The notes: a model not told the origin generated them from the sequence alone. DNA of 23,783 bases from Collinsella sp. (GCA_022720335.1 JAIHVJ010000008.1:1-23783), one strand, 5' to 3'; positions 1-7,207 are shown, numbered from the stretch's first letter. Translations and numbers: made by a program.

Positions 1-34
1 TTTTTGACCACGGCTATCTACAAACCCCTAGGCC

Positions 35-61
35 ACTCATTGGGGACAGACTTAAATGACT
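35..61. repeat. Hairpin repeat with GGGGACAG core (copy 1)
   Basis: Short imperfect inverted repeat: arms TCATT (37-41) and AATGA (55-59) enclose a loop that starts GGGGACAG. It lies just downstream of the minus-strand GNAT gene. The GGGGACAG core recurs in other intergenic hairpins of this window (around 9050, 14311, 18253 and 19299), which is why it is listed as a dispersed repeat rather than only a terminator. There is no strong T tract on either strand. Confidence 0.5.
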
Positions 62-78
62 AGGTGTGGCTGCCCGGG

Positions 79-720
79 CTAGGCTGTTAGGTCGAGTTCA
101 TAGAGGAAGCTTTCGCGTGGCATGTCGTGACGGCGCTCTTCGCGGTTGGCGCGGTGCGTGGCCGTGCGCTTAAAGCCGTGCAGCTCGTAGAACTTCCACG
201 AGCAGTTGGAGTCGGTATACAGGTGCGCCCTCGTCGCTCCGCGCGAGGACAGGTGCGAGACCGCGGCATCGAGCAGAACCGAGCCAACGCCCAGGCCGTG
301 GACATCGCGATCTACGGCAAGCAGCGTGACCTCGTTGTCATGCGGCAGCGGGCTGCTCTCGAGCAGGCGGTTGTTGGTCCGAATGGTGGCGCGCACAAAC
401 GAGAGATACTCGGCACAGGCATCGGGCTCCAGCTCACGCATCTGCGACAGCAATGCGCGTTCGGTATCCATCCAATGTTCCTTAACGGTGGCGCCGCTGC
501 TTTGCCCCGCACGTGCGAGTGCAATGCCGCGCGCCTGGCCGTCGATTACGGCGACCTGCGAAAACGTCGATGATGAAAGGCAATAGGCAAGATCGCACGC
601 GGCCTCAAGGCGGTTGTACTCTTCGTTATCCGAATTGTTATGCCAAAGCTGCTGCAGAATCAGTGCGATGGCGTCGAAATCTTCGGTATCAAACGGTCGG
701 TAGAGAACCCGCGAGACCAT
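79..720 (-). CDS. GNAT-family N-acetyltransferase
   Basis: This 213-residue protein is a probable acetyl-CoA-dependent N-acetyltransferase of unknown substrate. The C-terminal half carries the GNAT core: a beta strand LLAVDRDV, then the acetyl-CoA pyrophosphate-binding loop HGLGVGS (the R/Q-x-x-G-x-G/A motif) at about residues 140-148. A helix follows, then HLYTDSNCSWKFYELHGF, the typical motif B end of the fold. The N-terminal 110 residues are less conserved and probably shape the acceptor site. The start ATG at 720 is preceded by GAGG at suitable spacing on the minus strand. The gene is monocistronic and divergent from purH. The fold assignment is firm; the substrate cannot be read from the sequence. 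Confidence 0.85.
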   Translation of the reverse strand: MVSRVLYRPFDTEDFDAIALILQQLWHNNSDNEEYNRLEAACDLAYCLSSSTFSQVAVIDGQARGIALARAGQSSGATVKEHWMDTERALLSQMRELEPDACAEYLSFVRATIRTNNRLLESSPLPHDNEVTLLAVDRDVHGLGVGSVLLDAAVSHLSSRGATRAHLYTDSNCSWKFYELHGFKRTATHRANREERRHDMPRESFLYELDLTA

Positions 721-959
721 GGTGCCTCTTTCTATTGCGGATACATATCGAGCACAGTTCTACCACGCTATTGGCATCTAATTATGGTGCCCCTGTGTTC
801 CATCAACTCACCGTGCCCAGTGGCGCTCCTACAACCCCCGCCCGCAAGCTTTTTCTGCACATGCGCCCGTTGCGGGGTGCATCGATGCGCTCGATGCGCT
901 ACATTGAATCAGTATTTTCAATGCCGCTGCGCGAGCGCTGCAGATCGACGTATCACCGA

Positions 960-2567
960 ATGGGATCTGATGTGAAGATCGCACGCGCGTTGATCTCGGT
1001 TACCGATAAGACGGGCGTCGTCGATTTCGCACGGACGCTGGCTGACGACTTTGGCGTCGAGATCATCTCTACGGGCGGCACGGCTCGTGCCATCGAGGAC
1101 GCGGGCGTTCCCGTAACCCCCATCGAGGAGTTCACGGGCTATCCCGAGATGATGGACGGCCGCGTCAAGACGCTGCACCCCAAGGTCCACGGCGCGCTGC
1201 TGGCCCGCCGCGATTCCGAGCAGCACATGCAGGAGGCCGCTCAGCACGGCATTAAGCTGATCGACCTGGTCGTCGTCAACCTGTACGAGTTCGAGAAAAC
1301 CGTCGCCAACCCCGAGGTCACCTTCGCGGATGCCATTGAGCACATCGACATCGGTGGTCCTTCCATGCTGCGCTCTGCCGCCAAGAACGCCGCGAGCGTT
1401 ACCGTCATCTCCGACCCGGCCGACTATGATGCCGTCCTGGCCGAGATGCGTGAGACCGGTGGCTGCACCACGCTTTCCACCCGTCGTCGCCTGCAGGTGA
1501 AGGTCTACCAGACCACCGCCGCCTACGATACGGCTATCTCCCGTTGGCTTGCCGCCCAGGCAAGCGACGTGGCGGACACCTCTACCAAGCTCGAGATCTC
1601 GCTGGAGAAGGTCGACGACCTGCGCTATGGCGAGAATCCTCAGCAGAAGGCTACGGTCTACCGCTTTGCCGAGGGCTGTGAGAACACTGCGAGCTCGCAG
1701 TTCCCGCTCGTGGGCTCCGAGCAGATTCAGGGCAAGCCGCTCAGCTACAACAACTATCTGGATGCCGACGCCGCCTGGAACCTGGTCCGCGAGTTCGACG
1801 AGCCGGCCTGCGTGATCCTCAAGCATCAGAACCCCTGCGGTTCCGCCGTTGCCGAGGACATTACGGCCGCCTACGACCGCGCCTTCGCCTGCGATCCCAA
1901 GAGTGCCTTTGGCGGCATCATCGCTTGCAACCGCGAGGTTCCCTTTGATCTGGTTGAGCACTTCGCCGATCAGAACAAGCAGTTCGTCGAGGTCATCATC
2001 GCCCCGAGCTACACCGATGAGGCGCTCGAGCGCATGGCCAAGCGCCCCAACCTGCGCGTGCTGGCTACCGGCGGCGTGGACCACGGCGCCAAGGTGGAGC
2101 TGCGCTCCGTCGACGGCGGCATGCTGGTGCAGGAAGTCGACCACGTGACCGAGGATCCCGCGACCTTTACGTTCCCCACCGACCGCAAGCCCACCGACGC
2201 CGAGATGGCCGAGCTCGAGTTTGCCTGGAAGGTCTGCAAGGGTGTTAAGTCCAACGCCATCCTAGTCTCCAAGGGCAAGGCCGGCATTGGCATGGGCCCC
2301 GGTCAGCCCAACCGCGTTGACTCTGCGCTGCTTGCCTGCGAGCGTGCCGAGGACTTCTGCGAGCGCGAGGGCGTGGAGAAGGGCGGCTTTGCCTGCGCAA
2401 GCGACGCATTCTTCCCGTTCCGCGACAACGTCGACGCGCTTGCCGAGCATGGTGTGACCTGCATCATCCAGCCCGGCGGCTCCAAGCGCGACGACGAAAG
2501 CATCCAGGCCTGCAACGAGCATGGCATCGCAATGGTCTTCACCGGCGCCCGCCACTTCCGCCACTAA
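960..2567 (+). CDS. purH: Bifunctional AICAR transformylase / IMP cyclohydrolase PurH
   Basis: Catalyses the last two steps of de novo purine synthesis in the cytoplasm: formylation of AICAR with 10-formyl-THF, then ring closure to IMP. The protein is about 535 residues, close to the family length. The N-terminal MGS-like IMP cyclohydrolase domain (about 1-195) shows SVTDKTG, STGGTA and GRVKTLHPKVHG. The transformylase domain shows the catalytic KHQNPCG motif, SNAILVSKG, GMGPGQPNRVDS, ASDAFFPF and the C-terminal QPGGSKRDDE. The reading frame is open upstream to 513, but family similarity begins at about VKIARALISVTDK. ATG 960 is chosen, with GTG 972 as the alternative; neither has a strong Shine-Dalgarno site. 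I see no convincing promoter, PurR-like box or riboswitch in the 239-bp gap 721-959. The gene is followed by a clear terminator. Confidence 0.95.
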   Translation: MGSDVKIARALISVTDKTGVVDFARTLADDFGVEIISTGGTARAIEDAGVPVTPIEEFTGYPEMMDGRVKTLHPKVHGALLARRDSEQHMQEAAQHGIKLIDLVVVNLYEFEKTVANPEVTFADAIEHIDIGGPSMLRSAAKNAASVTVISDPADYDAVLAEMRETGGCTTLSTRRRLQVKVYQTTAAYDTAISRWLAAQASDVADTSTKLEISLEKVDDLRYGENPQQKATVYRFAEGCENTASSQFPLVGSEQIQGKPLSYNNYLDADAAWNLVREFDEPACVILKHQNPCGSAVAEDITAAYDRAFACDPKSAFGGIIACNREVPFDLVEHFADQNKQFVEVIIAPSYTDEALERMAKRPNLRVLATGGVDHGAKVELRSVDGGMLVQEVDHVTEDPATFTFPTDRKPTDAEMAELEFAWKVCKGVKSNAILVSKGKAGIGMGPGQPNRVDSALLACERAEDFCEREGVEKGGFACASDAFFPFRDNVDALAEHGVTCIIQPGGSKRDDESIQACNEHGIAMVFTGARHFRH

Positions 2568-2596
2568 GTTCCGCCTTGGGACAAAATAATCTCCGC

Positions 2597-2632
2597 AAAA
2601 GACGGTCGCTCCGTTTGGAGGGCCGTCTTTTT
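2597..2632 (+). terminator. Rho-independent terminator of purH
   Basis: Stem AAAAGACGG (2597-2605) pairs with CCGTCTTTT (2623-2631), and an inner CTCC/GGAG stem closes on GTTT. A T run sits at 2628-2632. It lies 30 bp after the purH stop codon. Confidence 0.9.
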
Positions 2633-2634
2633 GG

Positions 2635-2640
2635 TATAAG
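2635..2640 (+). promoter_or_regulatory. Possible -10 box TATAAG overlapping the purH terminator
   Basis: TATAAG directly follows the terminator T run, and a weak TTTGGA sits 15 bp upstream inside the stem. If it is used, transcription would start at about 2647, almost at ATG 2649. That would favour ATG 2673 (preceded by GAAAGGT) as the true start of the next gene. Tentative. Confidence 0.3.
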
Positions 2641-2648
2641 AGGACGAA

Positions 2649-3380
2649 ATGACTAACACGAAAGGTATGACCATGCCCCAGATTGATGATGCCGAGCTGT
2701 TTGGCAATGCCGAGGATCAGCGTGCGTACGAGGACTTTTGCGCCAATCAGGAGGCGGTCGAGAAGTTTACGCTCGACAAGCCCGCGCTTGTCTGCCGTTG
2801 GCGCATGTCCAATAAAAAGGTGCCCATGCTCAACCGCCACATTCGCGCACTGTCCGAGCGCTTGGTGCAGGGCGAGCCGCTTACCCATAACATGCTCAGC
2901 TGGGCCAAGCAGCACGTTGAGTGGTCGCTTGCCGAGGGCGATTACACCGCACGCGACGGCGTGCTCATGCTGGTGATCGACGTCAACGGCAACGCCGCCA
3001 TGACGGTGGGGGAGTACGAGCCGCTAGCCGATACGTCGGCCAAGGCGCTACGTGCCCGCTCCGCCGAGGCCCGCTCCGAGGCCGACGAAACCGGCGTGGC
3101 GCCCGAGCTACTCGCCGCCGTCGATAACGGCGAGCTTGCCTTTGTGGCACCAGCGGACGAGTGCCTGTGCGGCACGGCGACGCTCATTGAACAGCTGGCC
3201 CAGACCAAGGACATCCCGGTCACGCGCGTAGACATCCCCGCTCAGCTCAAGGGTGCGCTGTTCCTGGTGAGCGACGAGCACGGCGTGGTCCCCGCAACTG
3301 AGACGGACGCCGCCGAGGCCGACGCCGCGACGGTCGCCTTCTTCGCCGAAGGCTACGAAAAGCTCCGTGCCCGCCGCTAA
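2649..3380 (+). CDS. Unrecognised protein, 243 aa
   Basis: I do not recognise this family with confidence. The acidic, soluble-looking protein has no signal peptide or membrane segment. The N-terminal half includes RWRMSNKKVPMLNRHIRAL and a segment DGVLMLVIDVNGNAAMTVGE that looks like a beta-hairpin. A charged Ala/Arg/Glu helix follows at about 135-160, then a C-terminal domain with DECLCGTATLIEQLAQ and IPVTRVDI. The layout (GTA...PVTRVDI near the C-terminus, a short substrate-like loop after it) loosely recalls class IV PLP aminotransferases, but I see no clear catalytic lysine block. ATG 2649 has AAGAGGA five bases upstream; ATG 2673 with GAAAGGT is an alternative. Codon use matches the neighbours. 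The gene stands alone between the purH terminator and the regulator pair. Confidence 0.75.
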   Translation: MTNTKGMTMPQIDDAELFGNAEDQRAYEDFCANQEAVEKFTLDKPALVCRWRMSNKKVPMLNRHIRALSERLVQGEPLTHNMLSWAKQHVEWSLAEGDYTARDGVLMLVIDVNGNAAMTVGEYEPLADTSAKALRARSAEARSEADETGVAPELLAAVDNGELAFVAPADECLCGTATLIEQLAQTKDIPVTRVDIPAQLKGALFLVSDEHGVVPATETDAAEADAATVAFFAEGYEKLRARR

Positions 3381-3394
3381 ATGATTTTTCTGGG

Positions 3395-3425
3395 ACGGGG
3401 ATTAAAAACTCATTTTGGTCTCCGT
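3395..3425. repeat. Weak hairpin with GGGACGG/ACTCATTTTGG (possible diverged repeat copy)
   Basis: ACGGGGA (3395-3401) can pair with TCTCCGT (3419-3425) around an AT-rich loop containing ACTCATTTTGG. The loop recalls ACTCATTGGGG of the copy at position 35. It sits 15 bp after the stop codon of the unknown protein. It could be a diverged family member or simply a weak terminator. Confidence 0.3.
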
Positions 3426-3520
3426 TTCCGTCGCGAGCGTGAGGCGGACAAAACGCCCCCGCTTGCGAACAGTTCTGTCACCTTGGTGCCGCGCGAGGCG
3501 CGCACCTGCGGCTCCGCGGT

Positions 3521-3526
3521 CATAAT
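3521..3526 (+). promoter_or_regulatory. Possible -10 box (CATAAT) for the two-component operon
   Basis: CATAAT lies 33 bp before the response-regulator ATG, in a GC-rich context with no clear -35 hexamer. A strong Shine-Dalgarno stretch GAGGGGAG follows at 3542-3549. Position and sequence make it the best promoter candidate for the regulator/kinase pair. Confidence 0.35.
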
Positions 3527-3558
3527 GGGGCAAGACAACCAAGAGGGGAGCGGAATCC

Positions 3559-4230
3559 ATGGCGCTGATCTATATCGTTGAGGACGACGAGCCCATTCGT
3601 CGCGAGCTTGCCGACATCCTTGTCCGTGCCGGTTTTGAGGTCGAGGCCTGCGAATCGTTCGAGCATGTTTCGCGCGATATTCTCGCCGCCGCGCCCGACC
3701 TGGTGCTGCTCGACCTGACGCTTCCCGTCAAGGACGGCCAGCATATCTGCCATGAGGTTCGCCGCGAATCCGAGGTCCCCATCATCGTCCTCACCTCGCG
3801 CACGACCGAGATTGACGAGGTCATGGCCATGACGCTTGGCGCGGACGACTTTGTTCCCAAGCCTTACAGCGCCCGCGTGCTCGTGGCGCGCATCAATGCC
3901 TTGCTGCGCCGCACCGCGGCGGCGGGCGAGCGTAGCACGCTCGTCCACAAGGGACTGGAGCTCGACCTCGCACGCTCCATGGTCACCAATACGCAAACCG
4001 GTACCAGCACCGAGCTCACCAAAAACGAACTGCGTATCCTCTCGCTGCTTCTGAGCCGCGCGGGCAAGATTGTTTCGCGCTCGGCCATCATGCAGGACCT
4101 GTGGGACTCCGACGCCTTCGTGGACGACAACACGCTCACCGTCAACATCAACCGCCTGCGCACCACGCTCGAAAAAATCGGCATCAAGGGGTATTTGACA
4201 ACGCACCGCGGCCAAGGCTATTCGGTCTAG
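3559..4230 (+). CDS. OmpR/PhoB-family response regulator
   Basis: A cytoplasmic DNA-binding response regulator of 223 residues. The receiver domain (1-115) has the acidic pocket E8-D9-D10, phosphoacceptor D52 in LVLLDLTLP, switch T79 and K101 in the FVPKPY motif. The C-terminal winged helix (about 128-223) contains ELTKNELRILSLLL, DNTLTVNINRLRTTLEKIG and the terminal RGQGYSV, all typical of the OmpR class. ATG 3559 follows GAGGGGAG. The partner kinase starts 9 bp after the stop codon, so the two are co-transcribed. Because the kinase is BceS/GraS-like, a role in the envelope or antimicrobial-peptide response is the best guess. No target operator is identifiable here. Confidence 0.93.
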   Translation: MALIYIVEDDEPIRRELADILVRAGFEVEACESFEHVSRDILAAAPDLVLLDLTLPVKDGQHICHEVRRESEVPIIVLTSRTTEIDEVMAMTLGADDFVPKPYSARVLVARINALLRRTAAAGERSTLVHKGLELDLARSMVTNTQTGTSTELTKNELRILSLLLSRAGKIVSRSAIMQDLWDSDAFVDDNTLTVNINRLRTTLEKIGIKGYLTTHRGQGYSV

Positions 4231-4239
4231 GGGCCGGCT

Positions 4240-5283
4240 ATGTCGTTTGGCAAGTTCTTTAAAGACGCACTGCTTCCCGTCGCCGTGTGGACGTGCGGCG
4301 TGCTGCTGAGCTGCTTTGTGCTGACGGTCGCCGGTGCACCCGTCTCTATCGTGGTCGTGGCGGTCGGCGTGTCCTATATCTTCGGTATGCTGGGCATCGT
4401 GATCGAATACGCTCGCCGTCGCCGTTTTCTGCGTCAGTTGGAGCGCGCGGCCGAGGAGCTCGAGAGTCCCGCATGGGTGCAGGAGATGGTGCAATGCCCG
4501 ACCTATGCCGAGGGCGAGCTCGAGTACGAGGTCTTGCGCCGGGTGGGCAAGGCGGCATGCGACGAGGTTGCCGAAGGCCGGCGTCAGACCGATGACTATC
4601 GCGACTATATCGAGAGCTGGGTCCACGAGGCCAAGCTGCCCCTGGCGGCGGCCCATCTGATTTTGGAAAACCTGGATGGCAGCGAAGACGACCTGTCGCG
4701 TGTGGATGACCTGGGTCGCGAGCTGGCTCGCGTGGAGCGCTATATCGACCAGGCGCTGTACTACGCGCGCTCGGAAGTCGTGGAGCGCGACTACTTGATT
4801 CGCCGCTGGGATCTCAAGACCCTGGTGACGGGCGCGATTAAGGCCAACGCGCGCGAGCTCATCGCGGCGCACGTGGCCCCGGTGTGCGAGAACCTCGACT
4901 TTGAGGTCTTTACCGACGAGAAATGGCTCGAGTTTATTCTGGGCCAGCTCATTCAGAACAGCATTAAATATGCGCGCGCGGATGGCGCAAAGATCGTGTT
5001 TTCGGGTGCGTTGCTGGACGAGGGCCTGGCAAGCGAGCGCATCGAGCTTACCGTCGCGGACAACGGCTGCGGCGTGAGCGCGGCCGACCTGCCGCGCGTG
5101 TTCGAGAAGGGCTTTACCGGCGACAACGGCCGCACCACCAAGCGCGCAACGGGCATCGGCCTCTACCTGGTGGCGCGCCTATGCTCCAAAATGGGCATCG
5201 ACGTCACCGCTGCCTCGGAGCCCGGCAAAGGATTCACCGTAACCTTCGCCTTCTCAACGAACAAATTCCAATACTTCGAGTAG
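4240..5283 (+). CDS. Sensor histidine kinase, BceS/GraS-like (short sensor)
   Basis: Membrane-bound histidine kinase of 347 residues. Two hydrophobic helices at about 12-31 and 34-55 are joined by only a few residues, so there is no extracellular sensor domain. This is the intramembrane-sensing layout. The DHp helix has the phosphoacceptor H129 in WVHEAKLPL. The ATPase domain has the N box QLIQNSIKYA, the G1 box VADNGCGV, the F box VFEKGFTG and the G2 box TGIGLYLVARLC. The last is typical of BceS, GraS and YxdK kinases. Such kinases usually work with a BceAB-type ABC transporter that is the real sensor; none is encoded in this window. The gene follows its regulator by 9 bp. No terminator is evident before the hip operators. 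Confidence 0.92.
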   Translation: MSFGKFFKDALLPVAVWTCGVLLSCFVLTVAGAPVSIVVVAVGVSYIFGMLGIVIEYARRRRFLRQLERAAEELESPAWVQEMVQCPTYAEGELEYEVLRRVGKAACDEVAEGRRQTDDYRDYIESWVHEAKLPLAAAHLILENLDGSEDDLSRVDDLGRELARVERYIDQALYYARSEVVERDYLIRRWDLKTLVTGAIKANARELIAAHVAPVCENLDFEVFTDEKWLEFILGQLIQNSIKYARADGAKIVFSGALLDEGLASERIELTVADNGCGVSAADLPRVFEKGFTGDNGRTTKRATGIGLYLVARLCSKMGIDVTAASEPGKGFTVTFAFSTNKFQYFE

Positions 5284-5346
5284 CCGGTCCGCGTGGCGCG
5301 ATCGACGGAATCTTCCCGTTTAGGAGGATGGCGATCGCTTTGGCTA

Positions 5347-5370
5347 CTATGTTCACGAACGTGAGTATAG
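5347..5370. promoter_or_regulatory. hipBA operator 1 (24-bp dyad)
   Basis: Imperfect 24-bp palindrome: CTAT...ATAG ends, with an inner TCACG/CGTGA pair centred on AA. It shares the outer CTAT/ATAG and the invariant TCACG at positions 7-11 with two further sites, each exactly 39 bp downstream of the last. Probable HipB binding site, by position and symmetry. Confidence 0.7.
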
Positions 5371-5385
5371 GTATTACTTGTAAAG

Positions 5386-5409
5386 CTATAATCACGTTCG
5401 GGAACATAG
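5386..5409. promoter_or_regulatory. hipBA operator 2 (24-bp dyad) with embedded TATAAT
   Basis: Second copy of the dyad: CTAT...TCACG...GA...ATAG, starting 39 bp after operator 1. A perfect TATAAT (5387-5392) lies inside it, though without a convincing -35 box. If TATAAT is used as a -10, repressor binding here would block RNA polymerase directly. Confidence 0.7.
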
Positions 5410-5420
5410 CTATACAGTTC

Positions 5421-5448
5421 TATACTATGTTCACGACTGGGAACATAG
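5421..5448 (+). promoter_or_regulatory. hipBA operator 3 (5425-5448) overlapping a TATACT -10 box
   Basis: The most perfect of the three dyads: CTATGTTC and GAACATAG separated by exactly 8 bp. This is the same arm-gap-arm geometry as the known E. coli HipB operators, although the arm sequence differs. TATACT (5421-5426) overlaps its left edge, and the dyad ends 12 bp before the hipB ATG, next to AAGGAG. This layout strongly suggests autorepression of the module. Confidence 0.72.
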
Positions 5449-5460
5449 CTAAGGAGCGGC

Positions 5461-5751
5461 ATGAGAACGGTGACAACGACTAAAGTGCTCGATGGACGCA
5501 TCAAACTTAAGCCGTCTGAAACTGCTTTCTCGGAACGCATGGTTTTCGATCCGGGCGAGATGGGGAAGGCCCTTAGGCTTAGAAGGCGTGAGCTTGGCCT
5601 AACTCAACGCGACGTCGCGACTATGACGGGTCGCAGCCTTCGTGTGATAGGCGATATCGAGCGGGGGCGGACAACGGTCGAAATCGGCGTCATTTTCGAC
5701 TACGCCTCCATTGTGGATATCGATTTTATTCTGAAGGTGAGGGGAAAATAA
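5461..5751 (+). CDS. hipB: HipB-like XRE antitoxin/repressor
   Basis: A 96-residue DNA-binding protein. An XRE-type helix-turn-helix spans about 34-90: GKALRLRRRELGLTQRDVATMTGRS gives the two scanning helices, and VIGDIERGRTT is the canonical recognition/turn region. A C-terminal strand, IDFILKVRGK, resembles the HipB dimerisation strand. E. coli HipB has 88 residues. It should bind the kinase encoded next to it and repress the shared promoter through the three dyads immediately upstream. ATG 5461 follows AAGGAG. The stop codon overlaps the hipA ATG by one base (TAATG), so translation is coupled. Base composition is more A/T-rich than in flanking genes, consistent with horizontal arrival. Confidence 0.85.
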   Translation: MRTVTTTKVLDGRIKLKPSETAFSERMVFDPGEMGKALRLRRRELGLTQRDVATMTGRSLRVIGDIERGRTTVEIGVIFDYASIVDIDFILKVRGK

Positions 5752-7043
5752 TGGGCGGCACGCTGTTCGTTCATCGTGAGTTTAAGGGATCCTACCAGCT
5801 GCTTGGCATATTGGAAGAGAATGCGGGGCTTCCGCTATTCACCTATGTCCCCGAGTACCTCGAGAATGCTGACGCGGTTCCGATTTCGTCCTCGTTGCCC
5901 TTGTCGGCCGATACATTCAGCCCGGACGTAACGAGCTCCTTTTTCTCCGGCATTATTCCAGAGGGACAGCTCAACAGAGACCTTGAGAAAAAGGCTCGGG
6001 CGGAACGCGGCGATTACTTTAAGGTCCTCGATTTGGTTCGCAACGAACCCGTCGGCGCTTTGATTTTGACGCGAGAACCTTCGGCCGACGGTCTCGAAAT
6101 GGGCTATGAGGAGATAGGGGAGAAGCAGCTGAACAAGCTGGCGTACGCGCCAGCGGAGGTGGCCTTTGGTCTTGCGCTCGAGAGTCGAATTTCCCTTGCG
6201 GGCGCTCAGGCGAAAATCGGCCTCTACCATGCGGGTGATGACTCATGCGATGGATGGTATCTGCCCCACGGGGCAGCCCCATCGACGCATATCCTCAAAG
6301 CGGGGTCGAAAGCATTTCCGGGTGAGACGGTGTGCGAAGCTATGTGCGTGAGAGCTGCTTCGCTGATGGATCTATCAGCCGAAGAGTGCTTTCTAATTCG
6401 AGTTGAAGATGCCGAACCGATTATCGCCGTGAAGCGGTTTGACCGAGCGATGTCTGATGGTGGTCGTTCGCTCGATGGGCTGCTGGTTCCAAATCGTCTG
6501 CACCAGGAGGACATTTGTCAGGCAAAAGGCATTTCGCGCGAGCTTAAATATGAGCCAACGGGCGTCAATTACCTGGGGCTTATCGTCGACGCGGTACGAA
6601 GGGTGTCGACGAATCAAATGGAGGATAGGTTTCTTGTTGGCTATAACCAACTGTTCGATTATGCCGTAGGAAACTGCGACAACCATCTTAAGAATTGGTC
6701 ACTCGTGTGGGACGAGGACTGGAAGCAAGTGAGGTTGGCGCCGCTCTACGACGTGTTGTGTACAACGATCTATCCCAATCTCGTTCGCGAGATGGGGGTT
6801 TCGTTTGGCGGAAGCCGAAAAATCGATGATGTGACTCGCGAGTCGGTGTTGAGGCAAATGGCCGAGGCGGGTTTGCCCCAGGGGATCGTCACCGGAATGA
6901 TTAACGACACCTGCAGTGAGGTGCCAGACGCACTGAGAGATGCAGCGCGCAGCCTCAAAGAAGAAGGTTTCCCTGAGGCAGAAGCAATGTTCGATAAGAT
7001 CATTCCAGAAGTACAAACCCGCCTAAACAGAATCGCCCCATAA
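5751..7043 (+). CDS. hipA: HipA-like Ser/Thr kinase toxin
   Basis: HipA-fold kinase of 430 residues (E. coli HipA 440). The N-terminal couple_hipA subdomain includes SGIIPEGQLNRDLE. The P-loop-like motif SLAGAQAKIGL carries S148, equivalent to the autophosphorylated Ser150 of E. coli. K183 sits in HILKAG; KRFDR and HQEDICQAKG follow. The catalytic loop has D310 and N315 (CDNHLKN), and the metal-binding D334 lies in PLYDVL. All key kinase residues are present, so it is predicted active. The family phosphorylates glutamyl-tRNA synthetase or related translation targets and causes dormancy; the target here is unknown. It is translationally coupled to hipB and ends at a strong terminator. Codon use is less GC-biased than in neighbouring genes. 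Confidence 0.9.
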   Translation: MGGTLFVHREFKGSYQLLGILEENAGLPLFTYVPEYLENADAVPISSSLPLSADTFSPDVTSSFFSGIIPEGQLNRDLEKKARAERGDYFKVLDLVRNEPVGALILTREPSADGLEMGYEEIGEKQLNKLAYAPAEVAFGLALESRISLAGAQAKIGLYHAGDDSCDGWYLPHGAAPSTHILKAGSKAFPGETVCEAMCVRAASLMDLSAEECFLIRVEDAEPIIAVKRFDRAMSDGGRSLDGLLVPNRLHQEDICQAKGISRELKYEPTGVNYLGLIVDAVRRVSTNQMEDRFLVGYNQLFDYAVGNCDNHLKNWSLVWDEDWKQVRLAPLYDVLCTTIYPNLVREMGVSFGGSRKIDDVTRESVLRQMAEAGLPQGIVTGMINDTCSEVPDALRDAARSLKEEGFPEAEAMFDKIIPEVQTRLNRIAP

Positions 7044-7049
7044 CAAAAA

Positions 7050-7084
7050 CGTGCCGCCCCAAACGGGGCGGCACGCCATCTTTT
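7050..7084 (+). terminator. Rho-independent terminator of hipBA
   Basis: A perfect 11-bp stem, CGTGCCGCCCC (7050-7060) with GGGGCGGCACG (7065-7075), has a four-base loop and TTTT at 7081-7084. It begins 6 bp after the hipA stop codon. Confidence 0.9.
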
Positions 7085-7116
7085 AATCAGATAACTCGTT
7101 GAAGTACGGTGACGAA

Positions 7117-7207
7117 GGCGCAAGGCCGAGAGGGGCTATCTAAGCCGACATCCCGCAGCCGCGAAGCGGCGAGGACGTCGGCGTGATAACCCCGCAGGCC
7201 TTGCGCC
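7117..7207 (-). other. Nested multi-stem intergenic structure downstream of the stress protein gene
   Basis: Four nested stems share one axis: GGCGCAAGGCC (7117-7127) with GGCCTTGCGCC (7197-7207); GGGGCTATC (7132-7140) with GATAACCCC (7185-7193); GCCGAC (7144-7149) with GTCGGC (7177-7182); GCCGC (7158-7162) with GCGGC (7166-7170) around GAA. The single mismatch in the second stem becomes a G-U wobble only if the minus strand is transcribed. That suggests it belongs to the 3' end of the minus-strand gene ending at 7221. No T tract is visible, so it may stabilise mRNA or be a mobile palindromic element rather than a plain terminator. Confidence 0.6.

Noticed and set aside
721..959. Riboswitch or purine-responsive leader before purH
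   Set aside because: I found no conserved fold, terminator/antiterminator pair or clear promoter in these 239 bp.
918..2144. Long minus-strand frame opposite purH
   Set aside because: Shadow frame; purH motifs are unambiguous on the plus strand.
5387..5392. TATAAT inside operator 2 as the certain hipBA promoter
   Set aside because: No -35 hexamer at 15-19 bp upstream; TATACT at 5421-5426 is an equal candidate, so neither is asserted as proven.
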